The notes under the pieces: generated by a model
What the model was told of the DNA's origin: nothing
Database searches by the model: none
What the model saw: the letters and a program-made list of their open reading frames with translations, nothing else
Part shown: in pieces, positions 9,761-18,496 of the stretch
Layout of the letters: every line of letters starts with the position of its first letter
How positions within the stretch are numbered: the stretch's first letter is position 1
Program-made: the position numbers and the translations under genes
Origin: JAAYXE01 sp964391195
GTDB lineage: Bacteria; Chloroflexota; Anaerolineae; Anaerolineales; UBA4823
DNA: 64,000 bases
Reading direction: 5' to 3'
Assembly: GCA_964391195.1 (NCBI GenBank)
Contig: CAYMLG010000017.1
Location: 1-64,000 of the forward strand

Positions 9761-11008
9761 TTATACCCCGGGCAAATCCGCCAGCGCCTGATCGAGGTCG
9801 GCGACCAGATCTTCCGGGTTTTCCACCCCGACCGAGAGGCGCAGCAGGCCGTCGCCGATCCCCATGCGCTGGCGCTCTTCGGGGGGCATCCCGGAATGGG
9901 TCATGCTGGCCGGGTGCTGGATCAGGCTGTCCAGGTTGCCGAGGCTTACGGCGAGGGTGATGACCCGCACCCTGTCCATCAGGGCCACCGCCGCCGGATA
10001 GCCGCCTTTCAATTCGAAAGAAAGCATCCCGCCGTAGGCGCGCATCTGCCGGGCGGCGAGCTTGTGCCCGGGGTGACTCTCCAGGCCGGGGTAGTGAACG
10101 GCGCTCACCTGCGGGTGGGCTTCCAGGAAACGGGCCAGGGATAGCGCGTTGGCGCAGTGCTGGCGCATACGCAGTTCGAAGGTCTTCAGCCCTACGTTGG
10201 CCAACCAGGAATCGAAGGGACTGGCGCAGGCGCCCAGGAGCACCAGCATGTCCTGCACCTGCCGGTGGACGAAATCCGGGTGGCGGCTGGCGAGGGCGCC
10301 GCCGATGATGAGCCCGTGGCCGGAGAGATATTTGGTGGTCGAGTGGATGACGACATCGGCCCCCAGGGTGAGCGGGCGCTGGCAGTACGGGGTGGCGAAG
10401 GTGTTATCCACTACCAGCCAGCAGTCCTGGCGGTGGGCCATTCCTGCGATCGCCTGCAGGTCGATCACCTGGAGGGTGGGGTTGACCGGCGTCTCGACGT
10501 AAGCCAGGCGGGCCTCGGGGTGCTGCTTGAAAGCATCCTCCCAGCCGTCCGGGCTGAGGTCCCGCACCCACACGACCCGGATCCCCAGGCGGGTGAGGAC
10601 CTGGTCGAGGAGATTGAAGGTCTGGCCATAAAGCGCCTGCTGGGCCAGGATGGTGTCCCCGGCGCTAACCCGGCCGAGAATGGCAGCGGTGATGGCAGCC
10701 ATCCCCGAGGCGAAGACCTGCCCGGCGACGACCTGCTCGGGTGGCTGGTCCGGCTGAGCCCGCAGCAGATCCAGGCCCTCGAGGGCGGCGATCTTGAACG
10801 CCAACTGCTGAGTGTTGGGATTGCCCAGCCGGGTGTAGAAATAACCCGGCTGCTGTCCGGTCTCTAACGCCAGGCCGGTGGCAAAGTCGGGAAAGCTGAA
10901 GACGGAGGATTGGTAGATGGGTGTGACGTGAGCCTGGTGAGGGTTATCGCCCTCGGCGAGATGGTTGAGAAGGGTGCTCAAACCATGGTGGATCGAAAAT
11001 GAGTGCAT
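9761..11008 (-). CDS. Cys/Met-metabolism PLP-dependent enzyme (cystathionine gamma-synthase / methionine gamma-lyase family)
   Basis: Product of 415 aa, normal for the family, which handles cystathionine, homocysteine or methionine with pyridoxal phosphate. The PLP lysine lies in the typical setting VIHSTTKYLSGHG, preceded by VVDNTFATPY. The N-terminus HVTPIYQSSVFSF and the C-terminal segment ITLAVSLGNLDSLIQHPASMTHS are also characteristic. A GGAG site is 7 nt before the ATG and a TACAAT hexamer on this strand (11050-11055) can serve as -10. Cystathionine gamma-synthase, O-acetylhomoserine sulfhydrylase and methionine gamma-lyase cannot be told apart here. The A2M-like gene follows 58 nt downstream. 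Confidence 0.88.
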   Translation of the reverse strand: MHSFSIHHGLSTLLNHLAEGDNPHQAHVTPIYQSSVFSFPDFATGLALETGQQPGYFYTRLGNPNTQQLAFKIAALEGLDLLRAQPDQPPEQVVAGQVFASGMAAITAAILGRVSAGDTILAQQALYGQTFNLLDQVLTRLGIRVVWVRDLSPDGWEDAFKQHPEARLAYVETPVNPTLQVIDLQAIAGMAHRQDCWLVVDNTFATPYCQRPLTLGADVVIHSTTKYLSGHGLIIGGALASRHPDFVHRQVQDMLVLLGACASPFDSWLANVGLKTFELRMRQHCANALSLARFLEAHPQVSAVHYPGLESHPGHKLAARQMRAYGGMLSFELKGGYPAAVALMDRVRVITLAVSLGNLDSLIQHPASMTHSGMPPEERQRMGIGDGLLRLSVGVENPEDLVADLDQALADLPGV

Positions 11009-11076
11009 CGGTTATCTCCAGAAACAGGGCGGTACGCGGCAGCAGTCCTATTGTATATGTTTCTGAGGAGGATACC

Positions 11077-11133
11077 ATGGTGAAATTCGAGCAAGGCTGC
11101 ACGTCACCCCCGGGAACCGGCGGCGAAGATTAA
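11077..11133 (+). CDS. Possible 18-residue small ORF
   Basis: A GAGGAGG ribosome-binding site sits 6 nt before an ATG that opens a short frame ending in TAA. The peptide (MVKFEQGCTSPPGTGGED) is not recognised. It overlaps the upstream promoter area of the divergent PLP-enzyme gene, so the good ribosome-binding site may be chance. Confidence 0.2.
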   Translation: MVKFEQGCTSPPGTGGED

Positions 11134-11154
11134 CCCATATTCGTGTTCCTGCCC

Positions 11155-11766
11155 TCAAATCGTGGGCTCTGAGGGCAGGAGATCGAACGCCGCCGGGAGC
11201 CCGGCAGCCCAGGCCCGGATGGCCGGCCAGTTGCGCCGCTCTCCGGCCGGGGCGCGGATGACCAGCATGGCAAAGAGCACGGCCCACCATTTCAGGCGCC
11301 CGTATTCCAACCGCCCGCCGAAGACGCCGATGCTCACCGGTTTCGCCGGCCGGGAGGCCGAGAGGATGGGGCGAAGGTAGTTCGAAGGCATGGCGTAGCG
11401 CTCCCGGAAGTTCAGATGGCCGGGCTTTTCGGGCGGTTTGGGCAGATTCTCATCGATCGCAACCGGCACACCACCCACGCCGCTTTCGCCGGCTTGGGTC
11501 AGGCTCATGGCGGTGACGAACACGGCCAGTGGAAGGCGCTGGAACTCGGTCCGGTGCTGTCTGACGAATTTCAAGGCCGCGCGGTGCCAGCCCATGATCA
11601 TCGGCCCCCCGACCACCACGGCGGAATAGCCTTGAAGACCGGCCACCTGGTTTAAAGGCAGCACGTCCACCTGCAGACCGCGGCCGGTGAGCTCCTCCCC
11701 CACCGCGCGGGCCACTTCGGCAGTCGAACCGGTCATGGTGGCGTAGGCAACCAGGATCTTTTTCAT
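11155..11766 (-). CDS. Flavodoxin-domain protein
   Basis: Product of 203 aa. The N-terminus KKILVAYATMTGSTAEVA is the phosphate-binding loop of flavodoxins (T-x-T-G-x-T type), followed by the usual beta-strand YSAVVVGGPMIMGWHR and VFVTAMSLT. The length and layout resemble the HemG-like/menaquinone-dependent protoporphyrinogen oxidase flavodoxins, but function beyond FMN binding cannot be claimed. The internal start at 11766 is preferred over an in-frame start 72 nt upstream because the flavodoxin fold begins right there; its Shine-Dalgarno (AAAGGGA) is modest. It lies 140 nt downstream of the CoA-binding gene on the same strand. Confidence 0.8.
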   Translation of the reverse strand: MKKILVAYATMTGSTAEVARAVGEELTGRGLQVDVLPLNQVAGLQGYSAVVVGGPMIMGWHRAALKFVRQHRTEFQRLPLAVFVTAMSLTQAGESGVGGVPVAIDENLPKPPEKPGHLNFRERYAMPSNYLRPILSASRPAKPVSIGVFGGRLEYGRLKWWAVLFAMLVIRAPAGERRNWPAIRAWAAGLPAAFDLLPSEPTI

Positions 11767-11905
11767 TCGATTTTCCCTTTCTCGGCTGCAACCGGTCCGA
11801 GGCAGAGCGTATGCAGCCCGGTGGGGATCGGCATACACTCTGCGGTTTTTCTCGAGCCGGAGAGGCGGAAAACGCGGTAATTGGCCGGGCTACGAAGCCC
11901 CTGCC
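11767..11905 (-). other. Intergenic hairpin between CoA-binding and flavodoxin genes
   Basis: A near-perfect inverted repeat (arms 11802-11814 and 11831-11843, one G-U pair) lies in the 139-nt spacer. A T-run follows it on the + strand (11844-11850), not on the strand of the flanking genes, so it is more likely an mRNA-stabilising hairpin than a terminator of this operon. Confidence 0.3.
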
Positions 11906-12397
11906 TCAGTTGACGCTGTGGAAACCGAGCGTGCGGAAGATTACCCGCATCATCGCATGGCCGAGATCGGGATTGAGGAACTGGTTCGGGCAGGAGCCGG
12001 GGATGACGGTGATCCCGTTTTCGCGGCACATGCGCACCGCCTCCTGGGAGACGCTGGTCATGCCCGGTACCAGGCCGGGTTTGGTGCCCATCATGCAGTG
12101 CATCCACACGCGCTTGATCCCCAGCTCCACGCACTGTTGAACGATTTGTTCCGTGACGCCGGGGTTGGCGAGGATGAATACGGCATCCGGTTTCTCGGGG
12201 ATGGATCTCAGATCCGGATAGCATGGATCTCCATCGAAAGTGTCCAGCCGGGGGTTAACGGGGATGACGCTGTAACCCGCCTCCTTGAACTTGCGATAGC
12301 CGAGGTTGCAGCCTGTATCGCGTTGATCCGAGACGCCGACGACCGCAATCCTCTTTTGGGCGAGAAAATCTTTTACCAGGGGTTCGAGCTTTGCCAT
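11906..12397 (-). CDS. CoA-binding (Rossmann-type) protein
   Basis: Product of 163 aa matching the CoA_binding_2 family (YccU-like). The motif KRIAVVGVSD near residue 15, the nucleotide-loop segment YSVIPVNPR, and the conserved core EKPDAVFILANPG are present. The family binds CoA; its cellular task is mostly unknown. An AAGGA site lies 7 nt before the start at 12397. The gene begins 1 nt after the methyltransferase stop codon, so the two are co-transcribed and probably translationally coupled. Confidence 0.85.
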   Translation of the reverse strand: MAKLEPLVKDFLAQKRIAVVGVSDQRDTGCNLGYRKFKEAGYSVIPVNPRLDTFDGDPCYPDLRSIPEKPDAVFILANPGVTEQIVQQCVELGIKRVWMHCMMGTKPGLVPGMTSVSQEAVRMCRENGITVIPGSCPNQFLNPDLGHAMMRVIFRTLGFHSVN

Positions 12398-12398
12398 G

Positions 12399-13271
12399 TT
12401 AGTTCCTTTCACGAGCCACACGACTGCGGGGCACGCTTGCCCCGCCTGTTTTTTGATCTGCTTGGGGCACGGCGCCCCAGAACAGGGTATAGGTGAAGTA
12501 TGCGTAGTAATCCTGGATATCGAGGATGAAATCCGGTGAATCCGGATCACACAGCCTTCGATATGTGTTCCAATCCTCAGCCAGCCGGGGATCCTGCGGC
12601 CGGACCCACAGCATATCGAATAGTGAGATCAGGGCGGTGCGCTGGCCCCCGGTGAGAGGGGCCTGTACCTGGGCCACGAATGTCTGCGCCCCCACTTGCT
12701 CCAACCCGGCCTGCCGTAAACAGGCCGGGGCGCGAAGGAAGTGTTGGGTTGGATTTTTCCCCTCCAGGAAGGGGATATATGCCGAGCATTTTGCGTTTAG
12801 CCGGGCTTCGAGCAGCGGGTACCCCGGGAGGACCTGTTGGGTAGACCAGCCCAGGAGGATCACCTTCCCGCCGGGCCGCACCACGCGCCTCAGCTCGGCG
12901 AATAAGGCGGCCAGTTCTCCGGCGGGATAGCCCACGCAATCGGCGCTCCAGGCCCAATCAAAGCTGTTATCCTGGAACGGGAGCCTGCTCACGTCCCCCT
13001 GGCAAAAGCTAATGCGACCGGAGAAACCATCCCGCCCTACCTGGCCTTGACCGAATGCCAGCAGTTCGGGAAGCAGATCCAGGCCGAAGATACACCCGCC
13101 CGCCCCTACGGCTTCAGCCAGCAGCCGGGACTGCAACCCGATCCCGCAGCCCGCATCCAGCCCCCGGCTGCCCGCAGGAAGCTGTAAAAAGCGGATCACT
13201 GTGCGCAGCAAGGGCTCTCGCAAAGGATTGGCTTCCAGGGCTCTCCGGATGCAAAGGCTGGTATCGTTCAT
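12399..13271 (-). CDS. SAM-dependent methyltransferase (class I)
   Basis: Product of 290 aa. The SAM-binding motif I reads LDAGCGIGLQSRLLAEA near residue 45, followed by IFGLDL (motif II acidic residue) and the post-motif FQDNSFDWAWSADCVGYP, as in Methyltransf_11/25 families. The substrate is unknown. The start at 13271 is chosen because GGAGG lies 4 nt upstream; a GTG 21 nt earlier is also open. The CoA-binding gene follows directly. Confidence 0.82.
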   Translation of the reverse strand: MNDTSLCIRRALEANPLREPLLRTVIRFLQLPAGSRGLDAGCGIGLQSRLLAEAVGAGGCIFGLDLLPELLAFGQGQVGRDGFSGRISFCQGDVSRLPFQDNSFDWAWSADCVGYPAGELAALFAELRRVVRPGGKVILLGWSTQQVLPGYPLLEARLNAKCSAYIPFLEGKNPTQHFLRAPACLRQAGLEQVGAQTFVAQVQAPLTGGQRTALISLFDMLWVRPQDPRLAEDWNTYRRLCDPDSPDFILDIQDYYAYFTYTLFWGAVPQADQKTGGASVPRSRVARERN

Positions 13272-13650
13272 CTTCCTCCGGGCGTATTGCACGCAGGGTC
13301 TGTAGGAGGCGCCGGAATAACCGTCCCGACCATTCCGGGCTCCTTGCTGATCGAAGTGAGATAACTATAAAGCTGCTTACTGGTTAGGGGATGAAGGTGG
13401 CGTGTGCGTATTGAGCACTAAACGAGTAAGAATTGTATGGAGTATAGATAAAAAATAGGGCGGGAAGAAGAGCTAAGTATCCCGACTCAAGGATGACAAT
13501 TGTCATGTTCGCTGTCGCGGGAGGCCGCCTCAGCCTGAAGGCGCGATATCGTCGTCTACCGGGCAGGGCCTAACCATCCGCCTCGATAACCATAGCGAGC
13601 GCCAATTGTATCAGTGCTCGCGCAGATACTTGGTAAAATATGGTCTTAAT
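13272..13650. promoter_or_regulatory. Divergent intergenic region with a 14-bp palindrome
   Basis: About 380 nt without a credible gene between the divergent methyltransferase and VanW genes. A perfect palindrome ATGACAATTGTCAT occupies 13493-13506 and is a possible operator for a dimeric regulator. A TGGTAAAAT extended -10 (hexamer 13634-13639) lies 11 nt ahead of the VanW ATG. The middle (13380-13490) is AT-richer than its surroundings. Confidence 0.4.
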
Positions 13651-15501
13651 ATGAGCAAATCATCGTATTCCCATTCTGGTCCAGGGGGGTGTTTACAGGC
13701 GCTGTTGGCAATAGCCGGCGGTATCGTCCTGTTCGTCTTGCTTCTGGCAGGGGTCGTGATCGGATACGACCTGGTGTATTATGGCGCAGTTTATCCGGGG
13801 GTGTCTGTGGCGGGGATGGATCTGACCGGCCTGACCCCGGAGGAGGCCTCCAGGCGCTTAGCAGAGCATCTGTCTTACCCGCTGACGGGGAAGATCGTGT
13901 TTTACGAGGGGCAAGAGTATTGGATTGCCAAACCGGAAGACCTGGGGCTGTTCCTCGATCCGGAGATGAGCGCCATGGCCGCCTACAGCGTCGGGCGCCA
14001 GGGCGGGCTGGTGACCCGGCTGCGGGAGAAGTTTACCGCCTGGTATTGGGGAAAGGATATGCCTCCGCTGATGGTGTACGATGAGCGGCGGGCGAAGGCC
14101 TTCCTGGATACGATAGCGGCGGAGGTCAACCTGCCGACCGTTGAAGGGCATTTGGAAGTGAACGGGCTGGAAGTGATCGCCCGTCCGGGGCAGGTGGGGC
14201 GCACTGTCGATCCCGATGCGACGTTGGCGCCGCTGCACGGCCAGTTCGAGAGCATGATGGATGGGTTAGTCCCGCTGGTGGTGCGCGAGACCCCGCCGCA
14301 AATTTTGGATGTGACCGAGCAAGCCGAGATCGCCCGCCAGATCTTGAGCGCCCCGCTGACCCTGACCCTGCCCGACGCAGGTGAAGGGGACCCGGGCCCC
14401 TGGACTCTTCCGCCGGAGCAGTTGGCGCAGATGCTAGTGGTGGAACGGGTGCAGACGCCGGAAGGGGCCGAGTACCAGGTGCGCCTGAACGCTTCTGACG
14501 CCCTGCGCTCCTTGCTGACCGAACTCGAGCCGCAGTTGAGGCGCACGCCGGACAACGCCCGCTTCATTTTCAACGATGAAACGCGGGAACTCGAAGTGAT
14601 CCAACCGGCGGTTATTGGCCGCGCCCTGGACGTGAATCAGACCATCGAGCGGATCAACCAGCAGGTCTCGCAGGGAGAACATACGGTTGCTCTGGCGATC
14701 GACACGACACCGCCCGAGATCACGGATGACGTGCGGGCGGCCGATCTGGGGATCACCGAGCTGATTCGGCAAGAGGTGTCCTACTTCTACGGATCCAGCT
14801 CAGGGCGGATTCAGAATATCGCCACGGCGTCAGCGCGCTTCCACGGAGTGCTCGTCCCACCGGGAGCGGTCTTCTCCATGGCTCAGACGCTGGGCGACAT
14901 CAGCCTGGATAACGGGTACGCCGAGGCGCTGATTATCTATGGCAACCGCACCATTCAGGGCGTCGGCGGCGGTGTCTGCCAGGTGAGCACCACGCTCTTC
15001 CGCACGGCGTTCTTCGCCGGCTACCCGGTGGTGGAGCGCCACCCGCACGCCTACCGGGTGGGCTATTACGAGCAGACGCGCTCGGGAGGCCACGACCCGG
15101 AGCTGGTTGGCCTGGACGCCACGGTTTTCGTCCCGCAGGTCGACTTCAAGTTCAAAAACGATACGCCTTACTGGCTGCTGATGGAAACGTACGTGAACCC
15201 CGATGCCCGCACCCTTACCTGGAAGTTTTACTCCACTTCCGATGGGCGCAGCGTGGAGATGCAAACCACCGGTTTGAAGAATGTGACCGACCCGCCCGAC
15301 CCGCTCTACCAGGAGAACGATGAGCTTTCCACCGGGGAGATCAAGCAGGTGGATTGGGCGGTGGCGGGGGGCGACGTCACCATCTCTCGCACCGTCTACC
15401 GTAACGGGGAGGTCTACCTGCAGGACGCGTACACCACAAATTACATCCCCTGGCGGGCAGTGTACGAGTATGGGCCGGGGACCGACGTCCCCAAGGACTG
15501 A
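13651..15501 (+). CDS. VanW family protein (YoaR-like), membrane anchored
   Basis: Product of 616 aa. One N-terminal membrane segment (about residues 17-45) is followed by YoaR/PG_binding_4-like regions and a C-terminal VanW domain with the hallmark segments PPGAVFSMAQTLG and GVGGGVCQVSTTLFRTAF. VanW-domain proteins are cell-envelope proteins with a presumed peptidoglycan link; their biochemical role is not settled. The start at 13651 sits 11 nt behind a TGGTAAAAT element, implying a very short 5' leader, and there is no clear ribosome-binding site. The next gene has its own promoter. Confidence 0.87.
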   Translation: MSKSSYSHSGPGGCLQALLAIAGGIVLFVLLLAGVVIGYDLVYYGAVYPGVSVAGMDLTGLTPEEASRRLAEHLSYPLTGKIVFYEGQEYWIAKPEDLGLFLDPEMSAMAAYSVGRQGGLVTRLREKFTAWYWGKDMPPLMVYDERRAKAFLDTIAAEVNLPTVEGHLEVNGLEVIARPGQVGRTVDPDATLAPLHGQFESMMDGLVPLVVRETPPQILDVTEQAEIARQILSAPLTLTLPDAGEGDPGPWTLPPEQLAQMLVVERVQTPEGAEYQVRLNASDALRSLLTELEPQLRRTPDNARFIFNDETRELEVIQPAVIGRALDVNQTIERINQQVSQGEHTVALAIDTTPPEITDDVRAADLGITELIRQEVSYFYGSSSGRIQNIATASARFHGVLVPPGAVFSMAQTLGDISLDNGYAEALIIYGNRTIQGVGGGVCQVSTTLFRTAFFAGYPVVERHPHAYRVGYYEQTRSGGHDPELVGLDATVFVPQVDFKFKNDTPYWLLMETYVNPDARTLTWKFYSTSDGRSVEMQTTGLKNVTDPPDPLYQENDELSTGEIKQVDWAVAGGDVTISRTVYRNGEVYLQDAYTTNYIPWRAVYEYGPGTDVPKD

Positions 15502-15647
15502 GCAACCACAGGGTTTTCCGTAAACGGGTTGGATGAAAGGACTTCCGGAGCTGAATAGGGGCATCCGGGGATTATTGGGAGCGCGAGCCGGCCTGTCGCT
15601 CGATTGAGGAAGCGCGGCTGGAATGGGGCGGGCGCCCGGTTTGACGT

Positions 15648-15653
15648 TATAAT
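15648..15653 (+). promoter_or_regulatory. -10 hexamer (TATAAT) for the Trm112-like gene
   Basis: A perfect TATAAT lies 67 nt upstream of the ATG at 15721, with a weak -35 region. It would give a leader of about 60 nt. Confidence 0.5.
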
Positions 15654-15720
15654 GGGACTATTAGACCCAGAACCACCATCTGTCTCACATTTTTCATTCT
15701 CTACCACAGGAGAGACGTTC

Positions 15721-15945
15721 ATGGTAAATCAAGATCTGCTCGAAATCCTGCGCTGTCCGAACTGCGTGAGAGAAAGGGAGGGCTTGCTGGATTATTACCG
15801 AGAGGCATGGCTGATCTGCCAGGACTGCGGCCGTAAGTACCCGATTCGCGACGATATCCCGGTGATGCTGATCGACGAAGGCGATAAGTGGATCCACGTG
15901 AACCGGGAGGATCTGCCGGTGCCTCCTCCGCCCGAAGAGAAGTAA
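15721..15945 (+). CDS. Trm112-like zinc-ribbon protein
   Basis: Product of 74 aa. Two Cys pairs (CPNC near residue 11 and CQDCGR near residue 34) form a zinc ribbon, followed by YPIRDDIPVMLIDE, which is diagnostic of the Trm112/YcaR (COG2835) family. In eukaryotes and archaea Trm112 activates methyltransferases; bacterial members are mostly uncharacterised. AGGAGA is 7 nt before the ATG at 15721; the frame is open further upstream, but that part lacks family similarity. Confidence 0.85.
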   Translation: MVNQDLLEILRCPNCVREREGLLDYYREAWLICQDCGRKYPIRDDIPVMLIDEGDKWIHVNREDLPVPPPPEEK

Positions 15946-16037
15946 AGGGAGGGAGCCCCATTCTGGCCTCAGGGCGGGCATGAAGTCAGAATGGGAAGAG
16001 AGCTTTCTTCACCTGGTGAAAGAGAGGGGAGACAGAA

Positions 16038-16631
16038 ATGGAAGATCTTCACCAACTGGCGGCAGAACTGAGCTGCGGAGACGACGAGCGGGCAGAAGCG
16101 GCGGTCAAGAAAATGGCCGCGCAAGGCCAGGCGGCAGTGCCGGCGCTGGTTGAACTGCTGACAGCCCCCCGCGATGGAGGGCAGGAAGAGAAAGCCGATG
16201 CCCGCTGGTGGTCCGTGCGCGCGCTGGCCGAATTCCGGGGGGAGGAAGCGGTGAAAGCGCTGATCGATGCGCTGCAGGATCCGGAGCCAAGCGTGCGCCA
16301 GGGCGCGGCGCTGGCACTGCGCCAGCAGGCTGCCCGGCAGTCGGTCCCGGCCCTGGTTGGCGCCCTCGACGACCCGGATTACCTGACCGGCCACCTGGCA
16401 GCCGACGCCCTGGTGGCGGTGGGCGAGGGGGCAGTGCCCGCCCTGATAGAGGTGATGGAAGCCGGCTCCCATGCCGCCCGGGTGAACGCGGTGCGCGCCC
16501 TGGCGATGATCGGCGACCAGCGAGCCATCCCGGTGCTGTTCAATGCGCTGGAAGGCGGGCCGGTGATGCAGCATTGGGCGGAAGAAGGGCTGGAGCGGAT
16601 GGGCGTAGGGATGATGTTTTTCAAACCTTAA
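16038..16631 (+). CDS. HEAT-repeat protein
   Basis: Product of 197 aa built of about five HEAT/PBS-lyase-type helical repeats (recurring AVPALVELL, VRALAEFRGEEAVKAL, VRQGAALAL, AVPALIEVM and VRALAMIGDQRAIPVL). Such repeats are protein-binding scaffolds, so no reaction can be assigned. GGGGAGA lies 6 nt before the ATG. It follows the Trm112-like gene by 92 nt and ends 7 nt from the convergent DUF456 gene. Confidence 0.8.
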   Translation: MEDLHQLAAELSCGDDERAEAAVKKMAAQGQAAVPALVELLTAPRDGGQEEKADARWWSVRALAEFRGEEAVKALIDALQDPEPSVRQGAALALRQQAARQSVPALVGALDDPDYLTGHLAADALVAVGEGAVPALIEVMEAGSHAARVNAVRALAMIGDQRAIPVLFNALEGGPVMQHWAEEGLERMGVGMMFFKP

Positions 16632-16638
16632 CCATCCC

Positions 16639-17136
16639 CTAGCCCTGCCAAACCCACAGCCACCATAAGACCATGATCAGGACTCCAATCCCCGCCCGGA
16701 CGACGTAAGAAATGCCGAAGCCGGTAGCCAGGCCGCGAAAGGACTGCCAGGCTTTTTCCCAATCACCAAGCCGGTTATATTCAAGCAGCAGAATTGCCAG
16801 AGGGGCAGCGATGATCCCGCCGATGGGCGGCAGGAGAATCGTGCCTGCTATCCCGGCGATGATGGCGACGCCTATCGACAGCCAGGAGGCTCCACTGCGG
16901 CGCGCCCCGGCCCCCATTAACAGGTTATCGGCCACGGCCCCAAAGCCGGCCAGGACGGTGATGATGGCAAACAAGACCCACCCGAGGGTGCTCCAGCCGC
17001 CGAAGATGCCATAACCCAGCGCTGCCAGCCACATAATGATCGTGCCCGGCAGCACCGGGATGATCAGCCCAAACAACCCCAACAGCATCAGCAGTTGAGT
17101 CAGGACGAAGAGCGAGGAGGAGACCCACTCGGACAC
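16639..17136 (-). CDS. DUF456 membrane protein
   Basis: Product of 165 aa with about four hydrophobic segments and the Gly/Pro-rich pattern of the DUF456 family (GLIIPVLPGTIIMWLAAL near the start and GTILLPPIGGIIAAPLA in the middle). Function unknown. The GTG start at 17136 shares its first base with the serS TAG stop, and a GGAG lies 8 nt upstream, so translation is probably coupled to serS and expression falls under the serS T-box. Longer open frames upstream lie within serS and are rejected. Confidence 0.78.
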   Translation of the reverse strand: MSEWVSSSLFVLTQLLMLLGLFGLIIPVLPGTIIMWLAALGYGIFGGWSTLGWVLFAIITVLAGFGAVADNLLMGAGARRSGASWLSIGVAIIAGIAGTILLPPIGGIIAAPLAILLLEYNRLGDWEKAWQSFRGLATGFGISYVVRAGIGVLIMVLWWLWVWQG

Positions 17137-18431
17137 TAGGGATGCTCCAGGACCTGGGTTTGGGGGCGGATTACTTCCACACCACCCATCCAGGGGCGCA
17201 GCACCTCGGGGACGATCACCGATCCATCCGCCTGCTGGTAATTTTCCAACACCGCGATCAACGTGCGGGGCATGCCCAACCCTGAGCCGTTGAGGGTATG
17301 CACGAGGCGGGCCTTCCCGCCGCCTTCGGGCCGGTATTTGATATTCGCCCGCCGGGCCTGGAAATCGGTGACGTTCGATACCGATGAGACCTCCAGCCAC
17401 TCGCCGACGCCCGGCGCCCAGACTTCCAGGTCGTAGGTGATCGCTGATCCGAACCCCAGGTCTCCGGTGCAGAGCTGAACGACGCGGTAGGTGAAGCCCA
17501 GCTCGGCGCAGGTCTGCTCGGCGTCGCGCAGCATTTTCTGCAGCTCGGCTTCCGACTCCTCGGGCCTGGAGTAAATATACATCTCGACCTTGTCGAACTG
17601 GTGGCCGCGCTTGATGCCGCGCACATCCCGCCCGGCACTCATTTTCTCCCTCCGGAAGCAAGGGGTGTAGGCTGTGTAGCGCAGGGGCAAAGCCGCCTCT
17701 TCGAGGATATCGCCCATATGCAGGCCGGTGAGCGGCACTTCAGCCGTGGGCACCATCCACAGATCCTCTTCGTGATCGCGGTAGAGGTTATCGGCGAACT
17801 TGGGGAGCTGCCCGGCGCCGAAAAGGGTCTCCTCTTTGACCATGAAGGGGGTGTACTTCTCGGTGTACCCCTGGCGTATGTGCAGGTCGAGCATCCAGGA
17901 GATCAGGGCACGCTGCAAACGAGCGCCTGCGCCGCTCAGCACGTAGAAGCGCGAACCGGTGATCTTCACCCCCTGATCGAAATTGATAATCCCCAACTGG
18001 GGGCCGAGATCCCAGTGCGGTTTCGGCTCAAAGTCGAACTGAGGGACTTCGCCCACGGTGCGGAGAACGACGTTCTCGTGTTCGCCCTCGCCGTAGGGCG
18101 TGCGCTCATCGGGAATGTTGGGGATCGTTGCCAGTTCGGCGTTCAGCCCGGCTTCCACTTCGCGGAGGCTGGCGTCCAACTCGCTGATGCGGTCGCCCAC
18201 CTGGCGCATGGCCTCGATTTTGGCCTGGCGCTCGGCGGGGTCCTTCATGCGTCCAATCTCTTTGGTGACCGCGTTGCGCTCGGCTTTCAGGCTTTCGACC
18301 TGCTGGATCAACCCGCGGCGCTGCTCATCGAGGGCGATGATGCGGTCTACCGGCGAATCTTCCATCTGCCGGTCGCGCAGCGCCTTGCGGACAATCTCCG
18401 GTTGCTCACGGATTATGGTTAAATCGATCAT
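17136..18431 (-). CDS. serS: Seryl-tRNA synthetase
   Basis: Product of 431 aa, the usual SerRS length; it charges tRNA-Ser (and tRNA-Sec where present) with serine. The N-terminal part (residues 1-110) is the tRNA-binding coiled-coil arm. Class II motif 2 is RYTAYTPCFRREKMSAG and motif 3 is GLGMPRTLIAVLENY. The start at 18431 (MIDLTIIREQPEIVRKAL) is set by GGAGGT 6 nt upstream and by the family N-terminus; the open frame upstream is the T-box leader. DUF456 overlaps its stop codon by 1 nt. Confidence 0.97.
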   Translation of the reverse strand: MIDLTIIREQPEIVRKALRDRQMEDSPVDRIIALDEQRRGLIQQVESLKAERNAVTKEIGRMKDPAERQAKIEAMRQVGDRISELDASLREVEAGLNAELATIPNIPDERTPYGEGEHENVVLRTVGEVPQFDFEPKPHWDLGPQLGIINFDQGVKITGSRFYVLSGAGARLQRALISWMLDLHIRQGYTEKYTPFMVKEETLFGAGQLPKFADNLYRDHEEDLWMVPTAEVPLTGLHMGDILEEAALPLRYTAYTPCFRREKMSAGRDVRGIKRGHQFDKVEMYIYSRPEESEAELQKMLRDAEQTCAELGFTYRVVQLCTGDLGFGSAITYDLEVWAPGVGEWLEVSSVSNVTDFQARRANIKYRPEGGGKARLVHTLNGSGLGMPRTLIAVLENYQQADGSVIVPEVLRPWMGGVEVIRPQTQVLEHP

Positions 18432-18496
18432 GGTTGCACCTCCATTGGCTAACCTGTTTTCACTGCCCCGATAGCCGGTCAGCAAAAAAATCGATG

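Noticed and set aside
9115..11008. Long open frames on the + strand opposite the A2M-like and PLP-enzyme genes
   Set aside because: Low-complexity Gly/Arg/Pro translations with no family motifs; antisense shadows of strongly supported genes.
11009..11154. SAM riboswitch ahead of the Cys/Met enzyme gene
   Set aside because: The leader after the TACAAT element is only about 40 nt, too short for a known SAM aptamer with its terminator.
13272..13650. tRNA or small RNA gene in the longest gene-free stretch
   Set aside because: No cloverleaf, CCA end or clear hairpin-plus-T-run was found; only a palindrome and a promoter element are visible.
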